From Prostheceraeus crozeri (taxonomy: Eukaryota; Platyhelminthes; Polycladida; Euryleptidae): DNA of 64,000 bases. The translations under genes and the position numbers were made by a program. The stretch's first letter is position 1; each line of letters begins with the position of its first letter. The notes beneath the pieces were generated by a model. That model saw only the letters and a program-made list of their open reading frames with translations, made no database searches and was not told the origin of the DNA. The stretch lies in the NCBI GenBank assembly GCA_907163375.1, contig CAJQUW010001853.1, forward strand, positions 62,001-126,000. The letters are read 5' to 3'. Below are positions 33,786 to 41,656 of the stretch, in pieces.

Positions 33786-33878
33786 ATTAAAACAACTGTT
33801 TATCGTTTCAATAAAACTTGTTTGGAAATAATTTACATGTTTTAAGTTCTAACTAAGCAAAATAATGGGTGTTAGTAA

Positions 33879-34544
33879 ATGATGATGATGATATTGAATG
33901 ACTCTGAAATGACAGATTTTCGACTATTCACTGACCGTACAATGTGTGTGGCCGGACCAAGTCAGTCTGGTAAAACAACTTTTGTAACTCAGCTACTGCA
34001 ATACAGAGATGAGATGTTTAATAAGAAAATAAAACAGGTTAAATGGTACTACGGTATTTTTCAACCAGATCTGCATTCTGCACTCCGACAGCAGGGATAC
34101 GAAGTAAAACAGGGGCTACCACCAACTGAGGATATCCGAGCAGGTGATTTGATCGTGTTGGATGATCTACTTCGAGAAAGCAAATCTTCAAAAGATGTAA
34201 CCGAAATGTTTATTCAAACAGCACACCATAGGCAAGCTTTTATCATCTACATCACTCAAAATATCTTTGATGGAGGAAAAGAGCAGAGAACTAGAAGTCT
34301 TAATACACACTATTTGGTGGTTTTCAAGAATCCAAGAGATAGTAGTCAGATACATCATTTGAGTCGACAAATATTACCTCAGCAGCCTAAAACTCTTTCG
34401 AAAATATATGATGAAGTGACGAAGAAGCCACATGGCTACCTCTTCATTGATTTAACGCAAGAATGCCCAGAGCGATTTCGATTTCGAACTAATATTATAC
34501 CAAACTCTGGAGATGCAATGATAGTATTCACTGTTAACAGTTAA
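33879..34544 (+). CDS. Polinton genome-packaging ATPase (A32/FtsK-HerA type)
   Basis: 221 residues. Walker A is CVAGPSQSGKTTFVTQLL near residue 25, and Walker B is DLIVLDDLL near residue 93. A downstream sensor-type stretch (FIIYITQNIFDGGKEQRTRS) includes the expected Asn after the hydrophobic strand. The length and the early Walker A are those of Polinton and virophage packaging ATPases. The protein would drive DNA into capsids made from the capsid genes at 36.5-40 kb. The frame looks open. Confidence 0.92.
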   Translation: MMMMILNDSEMTDFRLFTDRTMCVAGPSQSGKTTFVTQLLQYRDEMFNKKIKQVKWYYGIFQPDLHSALRQQGYEVKQGLPPTEDIRAGDLIVLDDLLRESKSSKDVTEMFIQTAHHRQAFIIYITQNIFDGGKEQRTRSLNTHYLVVFKNPRDSSQIHHLSRQILPQQPKTLSKIYDEVTKKPHGYLFIDLTQECPERFRFRTNIIPNSGDAMIVFTVNS

Positions 34545-34608
34545 TTAATTGGACCAATGACAGTTTTAGGCAATACATATGTGCTTCAGCTACTATGACA
34601 TTTTCAAT

Positions 34609-35259
34609 ATGAGTTTTTCAAAAATGGTTGTCATTCCTCAAGAGGAATATCTACAGCTATCAATGACAAGAAATATTCAGGAAGTTAAAAATGTGGATCA
34701 GCCGGTTACAGATCAACTTAAGCAATTATCTCAACAGGATAGGGAAATTCAAAAGATTGAGGATCCTTATCGACGAATGCAGTTACAGGCTGAGAATTTA
34801 GAGGAAAGACGACATATTAGGGAAAAGCTGCGCAAATTCATAACTCTTTCAACTCCTCGAGCATATCGCATGCGAGCTGAAAGGTTGTTTGATTTTATTG
34901 ATCCCCACGTAAAGTTCAATGAGCGAGGAGAAATAATAGAAGAAAACGGTGATGTAATTAGGAACAGTCACATTGATGATCTTCTACAATATGCTGTGAG
35001 AGATGTAAGGCAAAAGCTGGGTGCTCCACAAGGATGGGAATACTTTCAAAAAGTGCTATCTAATCACAATGTCCCCCATAATATAATCGGAGGACCAACT
35101 ATAAATGAACTGAATAAAGTGTTGGCAACCGATTCTTCAAAAGGAAAAGTAGTTACCACAGTCAAGCGAGAACCCATTGTTTCTCCTGCTACGTCTCCAA
35201 CTCCGAAGAGAAGAGGGAGACGTTCAACACGAACACCGAAAAGTTATAGCAAATATTAG
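34609..35259 (+). CDS. Conserved Polinton protein of unknown role, coiled-coil rich
   Basis: 216 residues from MSFSKMVVIPQEEYLQL (an upstream ATG at 34579 would add ten). It has a long Gln/Glu/Arg-rich helical region (DQLKQLSQQDREIQKIED, QAENLEERRHIREKLRK) and then a compact segment (FDFIDPHVKFNERGEIIEE, HIDDLLQYAVRD). The basic tail contains PTPKRRGRRSTRTPKSY. Placement between ATPase and integrase is typical of an unnamed but recurrent Polinton gene; this comparison is from memory of such elements. Confidence 0.65.
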   Translation: MSFSKMVVIPQEEYLQLSMTRNIQEVKNVDQPVTDQLKQLSQQDREIQKIEDPYRRMQLQAENLEERRHIREKLRKFITLSTPRAYRMRAERLFDFIDPHVKFNERGEIIEENGDVIRNSHIDDLLQYAVRDVRQKLGAPQGWEYFQKVLSNHNVPHNIIGGPTINELNKVLATDSSKGKVVTTVKREPIVSPATSPTPKRRGRRSTRTPKSYSKY

Positions 35260-35359
35260 GCAAATAACAGTGAAATTGCTTCCCATATCATGTCTATGCA
35301 GAAAATTTGCTGCTGTTTGAAGTCTGCGCTCGATAGTAAAGGAGAATAGGGTATAGAAG

Positions 35360-36514
35360 TTGATATCAATTGCGTTAGCAGTTGCTGTGCAAGTAATACT
35401 CGAGCGAGTCGCCAGAATAAGGAGGATGAGCGCAGCGGAAAAACTGAGACAAATCTACTACGATATCAATCATCCCGCAAGCTTCAGTCGTCCGAGCGTT
35501 TTAGCCCGTGCAGCAGGTGTACGATTAGAGACAGTGAAGAAATGGTTGAAGAGTCAACCAACCTACACGCTACACAAGGATGCGAGGAAGCGGTTTCCAA
35601 CTAAGAGATATGTTGTCAATAATATTGACAGTCAATGGCAAGCAGATTTGGCTGATATGCAGCAGATATCTCAATACAATGACGGTTACAAGTACATCCT
35701 AACCGTAATAGATATTTTATCACGATATGCTTGGGTTCGCGCCTTGAAATCCAAGAGAGGAGCAGAAGTTGAGGCGGCTTTTCAAAGTATTCTAAATGAA
35801 GGGAGGATCCCACAAAGAATACAAACAGATCAAGGAAAGGAATTCGAAAATTCCCACGTTCGTGGTCTACTTGAGCGATATGACATTGAACTGTTCAGTG
35901 TTAAAAGTGCTTACAAAGCTGCGATGGTTGAGAGGTTCAATCGTACACTCAAGACAAAGATATGGCGGTATTTCAGTGCTACAAATACACATGTCTAGAT
36001 AGATGATTTACAGAAGTTCGTGAGAAATTACAATGAGAGCTATCATCGGATTATAAAGATGCGTCCAATTGACGTCACTCGGGATAATGCTATGGATTTG
36101 TGGCTTCGTCTGTATGGCAAGGCACCAAAAGCAACTACCGATAAGAAGAAAATCAACGTTGGTGATAGAGTTCGCATCTCTAAAGTGAAGTCTACATTCG
36201 AGAAGGGCTATCTACCGAATTGGACCGAAGAAGAATTCTTTGTTGATGAAGTAAATAAAAAATTTAAACCAACAATGTATAAGTTAATAGACTATCATGG
36301 TAATCCAATTGAAGGGAAATTCTACTCATATGAATTACAAGTGGTTGATCGGAGTGAATAAGTGTATATGATAGATAGAATAGTTAAGAGGAAAGGACAT
36401 GGTAATCATAGAAAATATCTCGTCAAATGGAAGGGATATCGTGACTCGTTCAACAGTTGGATAGCCCATCAAGACTTGAGAAATGTGGAAGTAGGAGACA
36501 TTAGAAGCTTTTAA
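35360..36514 (+). pseudogene. Polinton integrase with chromodomain, fossil
   Basis: A retroviral-type integrase core is visible. The first catalytic Asp lies in WQADLADM, the second in IQTDQGKEF, and the Glu in MVERFNRTLK. Upstream is an N-terminal helical region with a winged-helix look (SVLARAAGVRLETVKKWL). Downstream come an SH3-like part (INVGDRVRISKVKS) and finally a chromodomain (KYLVKWKGYRDSFNSW) close to 36500. An integrase of this kind inserts Polinton DNA and makes the 6-bp duplication. The region is interrupted (about two breaks). Confidence 0.9.
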
Positions 36515-36558
36515 GCTAATATTGGTGAATGACTACTGATCCCACATTATATCCAATA

Positions 36559-38142
36559 ATGTCGTCTGCTGAGTTCAACATTATTCTCCCGAGCAACAGC
36601 AATCCCAAGATATTTCCAGAGAACAAACCATCGGAGTATTCGGTTGAGTTTGCCAAGCCTCTTTATCTGAGTGGCCCTCACGAAGTCGCATTAACTGAAG
36701 TCACATATTACAATGATATTAGTTTGTTAACGAATAATTATTTTGAAATACACACGGAAGTACGTGAAAAGGATGATTGTTTTCGCCTATTTCAGAATGG
36801 TCTACATGGAACATGGGATTTTCATCATCTTACTTTACATCCTTTCTCACCATCGCTACCGTCTGTCAAGAACATGATCAAAATTGAAAAGGCATATGCA
36901 ACGTCTTCCTTCAATTCTACAGTTCCCACACTCAGCTTGCAAGATACAGAGAATGAAATTGGTAAAATGTTCCGACGAATAAACGATGTCTTCACTCTCA
37001 CTTTAAATAGATTCTTCAAGCCAGTTGTAAAAGGCTCAACTAAACTATTGAAAGAAGGGAGGAAGCATGTTCTGCTAATATTAGGTAGAGATTTGGCACA
37101 CACTCTAGGGTTTCCCAGAACTACATTTTCATCTCTACATTGGTATAATGGACTTGGATGGAAAGCTGAGAGAACAGTTAGTGATTTTCAATGTAGAATT
37201 GCACCGTTGTATGCACTACGGAAAAGGAGTGTCCGCGTCAAGGAAAAATTTGAAGTTATTAAAAATATTGAAGACGTTGCAAGAAAGTTTCAAGGATCAG
37301 TGCCAGAAAGTTTAATGACTTGTGAATATAAGAAAGAGAAAGTAACTCTTTTTACTGCTGAAATGGAGGTAGAATTTCTTGTTTTCACTAAAAAGACACC
37401 TTTGGAAAAGTCTAATTCCGCTGTTATTGAATTCGGATCTGAAATTCAGAGACTATTCAAGCATCCTGATAGTCCACCGTGTTTGACAGAATTAAATGAT
37501 ACATATAAGATTCAGTTGAATTCCAATAAACTAAAGACATCAACAAACGACGCATGGCACATCAATGTATATTCCGATAAAATACTGGCTGACGAATTGA
37601 GTACCTCAACTGAGCTAGTAAGGAGGGTCAATTTAAACGTTGAAGATCTAAACACACCATCGGAAATTTGTACAAAACTAAATGAAAATGGTGCACACTA
37701 CCTCAACGCAGATGAGTACTTCTTTTCATATGATCCCTTAAAGAAGCGAATGGTTTTAAAAGTAGGGAGAAATTATCTCATTAAGCTCGACAAGATGTTG
37801 GCAACAATTATAGGGTTCTCAAAATTCACAATAAATGAAGGTACAACCATTGGTAATTCAGCACCTTCATTAGAGAGAGACATCAGTAACTTATATATTT
37901 ACTGCAATATTGTTGAGTATACTAGAGTTGGTGACATCGAGGCTCCATTGCTACGCACATTTCCCCTATCATCCGTCCGGAAGCAGTTAATCAATCGTGA
38001 ATTCATCAACAAAATGTATTTACCGATCAATCGAAGTGTTATCAATAGAATCGACATTTCAATTCATGATGATGCGGGTGAAATTGTTCCATTCTATGGA
38101 GGTGTTACTGTGCTGACACTACATATTAAGAATCGAGACTAA
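36559..38142 (+). CDS. Polinton minor capsid (penton-type) protein
   Basis: 527 residues from MSSAEFNIILPSNSNPKIFP (an upstream in-frame ATG at 36529 adds ten). The start NIILPSNSNPKIFPENKPSE followed by YSVEFAKPLYLSGPHEVAL is typical of the Polinton minor capsid protein, a single jelly-roll proposed to form pentons. The same motif style recurs later (WHINVYSDKILADELSTS), and the C-terminal part ends with VTVLTLHIKNR. It lies directly upstream of the basic core-type gene and the major capsid gene. The frame looks open. Confidence 0.8.
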   Translation: MSSAEFNIILPSNSNPKIFPENKPSEYSVEFAKPLYLSGPHEVALTEVTYYNDISLLTNNYFEIHTEVREKDDCFRLFQNGLHGTWDFHHLTLHPFSPSLPSVKNMIKIEKAYATSSFNSTVPTLSLQDTENEIGKMFRRINDVFTLTLNRFFKPVVKGSTKLLKEGRKHVLLILGRDLAHTLGFPRTTFSSLHWYNGLGWKAERTVSDFQCRIAPLYALRKRSVRVKEKFEVIKNIEDVARKFQGSVPESLMTCEYKKEKVTLFTAEMEVEFLVFTKKTPLEKSNSAVIEFGSEIQRLFKHPDSPPCLTELNDTYKIQLNSNKLKTSTNDAWHINVYSDKILADELSTSTELVRRVNLNVEDLNTPSEICTKLNENGAHYLNADEYFFSYDPLKKRMVLKVGRNYLIKLDKMLATIIGFSKFTINEGTTIGNSAPSLERDISNLYIYCNIVEYTRVGDIEAPLLRTFPLSSVRKQLINREFINKMYLPINRSVINRIDISIHDDAGEIVPFYGGVTVLTLHIKNRD

Positions 38143-38184
38143 GGCTTTACGCTATTGTGAAATTCTTCAGAATTCAAATTTACA

Positions 38185-38661
38185 ATGACAGGCTTTTATA
38201 GCAGACCATCATATCAAAGCGGATATCCCGTATTTGCTGGAGGTAGGCGACAAGTAGGAGGAGGAATATTTGGTGCATTAAAGCGTGCATTACTTCCTGG
38301 ACTTAAACGCTATGCCTTGCCAGTGATGAAACGCGTAGGAAACAGAGCTTTAGATTTTGGTGCAAATGTTGCTGCGGATGCACTCCAAGGAGCGGATATA
38401 GGAGAATCAATGAAAGTCCGTGCTCAGCAATCAGCTATTGATGCATTGGATGACCTAACAAAGTCGAGACGACCTGTTCGTAAGAGGCGCAACAAGACAA
38501 GACAAGTTGGATCCGGTCGAGTTACTAAGCAAAGACGAAGAGTTAGGAAATCTAGATCGAAGCTTCCTGTGAAAAAGACAAGAAAGCGAAAGCGAAAGCG
38601 AAAGCGGAAATCGAAATCAGTTGGAAATAAGTCGAAACGAAGGAGATTAACGTATTTCTAA
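38185..38661 (+). CDS. Polinton basic core-type / minor virion protein
   Basis: 158 residues. The N-terminal third is Gly/aromatic-rich (GFYSRPSYQSGYPVFAGG), followed by an amphipathic helix region (GIFGALKRALLPGLKRYALP). The C-terminal half is almost wholly Arg/Lys (for example KKTRKRKRKRKRK). Such a protein is expected to bind encapsidated DNA, with the amphipathic part reminiscent of adenoviral minor proteins. It sits between the minor and major capsid genes, which supports a virion role. Function is inferred from composition and context. Confidence 0.7.
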   Translation: MTGFYSRPSYQSGYPVFAGGRRQVGGGIFGALKRALLPGLKRYALPVMKRVGNRALDFGANVAADALQGADIGESMKVRAQQSAIDALDDLTKSRRPVRKRRNKTRQVGSGRVTKQRRRVRKSRSKLPVKKTRKRKRKRKRKSKSVGNKSKRRRLTYF

Positions 38662-38671
38662 ACTGAGCGAA

Positions 38672-39958
38672 ATGCAATCGACTATCAATTCAGCTTTGTG
38701 CTTTTTTGATACATCACCCCAGCAAACTGACATAATTTCGTCGAGAATTGTTGACTATTTTCCCTCAACAAATATTGTGGGTAATGACATACCTATTCAG
38801 TTTGATGTTACTGCTAATGCTGACGACTACATCGACTGTCAGTCTATTGACTTGGAATTGTGTGTACAAATTAAAAAAACTGATGGTACTAACATTGATT
38901 CTAAGGACAAAGTGGGGTTGATTAATCTCCCAATTGCCAGTCTCTTCTCAGATGTCACTTTATCACTAAATAATAAGCAGATTGAAGGAGGAGATTCATC
39001 ATATCCATATGGAGCTTACTTATATACATTGACTCAGTTTCAAAACCAGGCCAAACAAACGCACTTACAAGCTGCTGGTTGGTTTACAGATCAGTCTGGT
39101 AAGTTCGATGATTTCGCTAATAATGGTTTGAAAAAGCGTGTGGAATTAACTGCTGATTCAGCTGAACTACATCTAAAAGGTCCTGTCTATCTTGATTTTT
39201 TCCGTCAATCGAGATACCTCCTATCTCAAGTACAAATGCGATTGACATTTGTTCGTGCTAAATCAAAATTTGCTTTGATGTCATTCGGACCTGCTGCATC
39301 CTATGATGTACACATAATGGAAGCTGTCCTCAATGTAAGGCGAGTAAAAATGAATCCCACAGTCATCAATCAACATGCTGTAGGACTGAAGAACCACAAT
39401 GCTATATATCCAGTCAATCATAGTGTACTAACCACTTTTACGATTCCGGCGACTACCTCATCTTTTGATTATCCCAACCTCTTTCCAATTGCCCTACCGA
39501 AGGCGGTGTACATCGCGTTTGTAGAAAATGAATCATTTTGTGGTAACTTTCAGAAGAAGCCGTTTCATTTTCAACATTTTGGTATCACGAAACTCGGTCT
39601 ATTCGCAGATGGCAATTCAGTTGCTTGTAAGGCCTATCAACCGAATTTTAAGGAAAACAATTTTGTTCGCGAATATTGCTCTACTTTCATGGCACTAGAC
39701 ATGTTCAACACTGACGATTCAAATGGTATTACGATGGATATGTATAAGAATGGCTACTTCTATATATTATACAACCTCAAAGCAGATTGTGATATAACTG
39801 GGGAAAATGTGGATGTTACAAAAGCTGGTAACCTTCGATTGGAACTCACATTTGCGGATCCTTTGAAAGTTCCTGTAACCGGTTTACTTTACGCAATCTA
39901 TGACAGCAGCATTGAAATTACTAGATTGAGAGACGTCTTGGCCAACTATCAGAGATGA
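38672..39958 (+). CDS. Polinton major capsid protein (double jelly-roll)
   Basis: 428 residues. It matches the widespread Polinton capsid protein that appears in animal gene sets as 'F54H12.2-like'. Landmarks are FFDTSPQQTDI near the start, VDYFPSTNIVGNDIPIQF, then PIASLFSDVTLSLNNKQIEG, YPYGAYLYTL, and the late GITKLGLFADG. The double jelly-roll fold is known for the family; the strands cannot be proven here. Its stop codon overlaps the protease start by four bases (ATGA), suggesting coordinated expression. The frame looks open. Confidence 0.9.
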   Translation: MQSTINSALCFFDTSPQQTDIISSRIVDYFPSTNIVGNDIPIQFDVTANADDYIDCQSIDLELCVQIKKTDGTNIDSKDKVGLINLPIASLFSDVTLSLNNKQIEGGDSSYPYGAYLYTLTQFQNQAKQTHLQAAGWFTDQSGKFDDFANNGLKKRVELTADSAELHLKGPVYLDFFRQSRYLLSQVQMRLTFVRAKSKFALMSFGPAASYDVHIMEAVLNVRRVKMNPTVINQHAVGLKNHNAIYPVNHSVLTTFTIPATTSSFDYPNLFPIALPKAVYIAFVENESFCGNFQKKPFHFQHFGITKLGLFADGNSVACKAYQPNFKENNFVREYCSTFMALDMFNTDDSNGITMDMYKNGYFYILYNLKADCDITGENVDVTKAGNLRLELTFADPLKVPVTGLLYAIYDSSIEITRLRDVLANYQR

Positions 39959-40416
39959 GCAACCTCAGTAATGTGGAAATCTTAAACTTAATGAAGAAAG
40001 CTCATCCCTATTCCAAGAAATTGTTTCTCAATGTATTCCCAAGAGATGAACTACCTACATCAATTCAGTCATATCCCTGTTCTCTGATTATAAATACAGA
40101 CACGGTTAATCTTCGTGGTAAACATTGGGTTGCCGTGTACATAAATCGCAATAGAGTAGCTGAATATTTTGACTCTCTCAATCAGCCGCCATTACATGAT
40201 ATATCAATATGGATGAATAGATTCTCATTGACTAGAAAGAAAGTGACATCGTTCCCACTCCAAAGTAATAGATCCCTCATGTGTGGGGGCTACTTACTAT
40301 ATTTTGTTAATGAACGACCTTTGAAAAGTGACTATAAAAGTGTTATTCGATTATTCTCCAGAAATTGTGCTAAAAACGATGTAATTCTCAACAATTATAT
40401 GAACTCAGTCTTGTAA
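39955..40416 (+). CDS. Polinton adenain-like cysteine protease
   Basis: 153 residues. The catalytic order of adenovirus-type proteases is visible: His in GKHWVAVYI (about residue 57), an acidic residue in EYFDSLNQPP, Gln in FPLQSNRSLMCGGYL, and the nucleophile Cys in the same segment. It would mature virion proteins. It overlaps the major capsid gene by four bases. A polyadenylation signal AATAAA overlaps its stop (40415-40420), just before the convergent minus-strand genes. Confidence 0.93.
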   Translation: MSNLSNVEILNLMKKAHPYSKKLFLNVFPRDELPTSIQSYPCSLIINTDTVNLRGKHWVAVYINRNRVAEYFDSLNQPPLHDISIWMNRFSLTRKKVTSFPLQSNRSLMCGGYLLYFVNERPLKSDYKSVIRLFSRNCAKNDVILNNYMNSVL

Positions 40417-40527
40417 TAAATTCATTATATATGCAAAATTTGTTTTATTTCCCAGAGCGTAATGTTTAGAGGGAGAGCAAAGTTTCACAATTGAAATGTA
40501 TATTTACAAACTATTTACAACAGTCCA
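40417..40527. terminator. Convergent 3'-end region with polyadenylation signal
   Basis: The plus-strand virion genes end with AATAAA at 40415-40420, overlapping the protease stop codon. The minus-strand TBP-like gene ends at 40528 from the other side. The gap of about 110 bases separates the two transcription directions of the Polinton. Confidence 0.5.
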
Positions 40528-41091
40528 TCAACTTTTTACAAAATAATTTTTCAAATCACTTATTATTTGGGATACAACTTTCAAGTCTTTAATGCCAGTT
40601 ATCACAACTTTCCCATTGTGGAACACGTGAACGTGATAAGGATGCCAATTTGTCATTTGCGCAGCAGGAATGAACTCCACCTCATAAGTAAGATTGGACG
40701 TAGAGGAAACTTTGCGAAAGTCATAGCGATAATTCAATTCGCATAACACTGTCATGGTTTTTACTTTCCAATTAGGTAATTTATCCCGTAATAGTATTTC
40801 CAACACGGAGTGTAGGTAATTGAGATCACAATCATCGAAGCACCCAACACACTGCACTGTTCCATTGGGAAAGAAAAGGACAGTCATAGATTTCTCCTTC
40901 CTCAAGATTCTCCATGTCAACATTGTGGGTCGCCCCAGATACAAACTCGTCGTCGGCTTTCGCCTCTTCTTCACAATTAGCCATTGCTTTCTGTTGGGTA
41001 TGTCTCGCTCGATTTGATGTAGATCGAGTTTTGAGTTTGCTTTTGTAACCACCATGCGATTCACCACTTTCATCTGACTGATGTCGTCCAT
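40528..41091 (-). CDS. TATA-binding-protein-like protein in the Polinton
   Basis: 187 residues with the two-repeat layout of the TBP core. The first half-site starts VVTKANSKLDLHQIERDIPN, comparable to TBP's [20 protein letters not shown]. It continues LTWRILRKEKSMTVLFFPNG with TVQCVGCFDD, comparable to [20 protein letters not shown]. The second repeat begins WKVKTMTVLCELNYRYDF (TBP: FKIQNMVGSCDVKFPIRL) and ends YHVHVFHNGKVVITG then LKVVSQIISDLKNYF (TBP: VLLIFVSGKVVLTG... YPILKGF). The spacing of blocks is also as in TBP. It probably binds promoter DNA and recruits the host TFIIB/polymerase II machinery, or titrates it. The frame is intact and overlaps the gene at 40832-41449 by 260 bases. 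The homology is read by eye and not scored. Confidence 0.75.
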   Translation of the reverse strand: MDDISQMKVVNRMVVTKANSKLDLHQIERDIPNRKQWLIVKKRRKPTTSLYLGRPTMLTWRILRKEKSMTVLFFPNGTVQCVGCFDDCDLNYLHSVLEILLRDKLPNWKVKTMTVLCELNYRYDFRKVSSTSNLTYEVEFIPAAQMTNWHPYHVHVFHNGKVVITGIKDLKVVSQIISDLKNYFVKS

Positions 41092-41449
41092 CTCTGACGA
41101 ATGAAATTATACTTGGTAGAATCTCCTTTATAGAGGAACCCCATGTGACGTCACTAAAACGAAAAAATTGATGATCAACGTCTTTCCTCTTGGATGAACA
41201 TACGTAAAGTTTGACAGTTGAATCATATTTTATCCATACCTTTTCATCCAGAGGAATCTTCATCCGAGTATCATGTCGCTCAATCAGATTAGCAAAATCT
41301 TTAAGTGAGGGCAATGCGTCACTACTAATAGAAACACCACGATGATTTCTACTATTTGTTACAGAATGTCGAAAAACTATTTTGCTTGAATCTGTTAGGT
41401 GAATTTTTTGTCTGTCACTTAACTTCCATGTTCTGATATAATGAGGCAT
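40832..41449 (-). CDS. Protein with two PC4-like segments, overlapping the TBP-like gene
   Basis: 205 residues. Two segments, each a run of beta strands followed by a helix, recur. The first is KIVFRHSVTNSRNHRGVSIS with DALPSLKDFANLIER; the second is VKLYVCSSKRKDVDHQFFRF with GSSIKEILPSIISFV. The first is close in style to the end of the transcription coactivator PC4/Sub1 core ([20 protein letters not shown]). The C-terminal third is hydrophilic, ending in an acidic NLEEGEIYD stretch, and lies in the 260 bases shared with the TBP-like frame. If the PC4 likeness is real, the protein would bind single-stranded or melted promoter DNA. Tentative; it could be an unrelated DNA-binding fold. Confidence 0.5.
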   Translation of the reverse strand: MPHYIRTWKLSDRQKIHLTDSSKIVFRHSVTNSRNHRGVSISSDALPSLKDFANLIERHDTRMKIPLDEKVWIKYDSTVKLYVCSSKRKDVDHQFFRFSDVTWGSSIKEILPSIISFVRDGRHQSDESGESHGGYKSKLKTRSTSNRARHTQQKAMANCEEEAKADDEFVSGATHNVDMENLEEGEIYDCPFLSQWNSAVCWVLR

Positions 41450-41656
41450 ATTCTGAAGTTATTCTTAATGTAATTATTATAATCTGATAATTGCCTAAAG
41501 TTAGTTAATGTTTGCAAATCAACATATCGGAAGGATGCTGAATGCTGTTATGTATTCAGATTCAATTTCTACATATCGGAAAGATGTAGAAATGTACACT
41601 CAAATATTTACTACCTACGTGTTATTTTTTTATGGATTCTACCGTTGTTCTATCCG

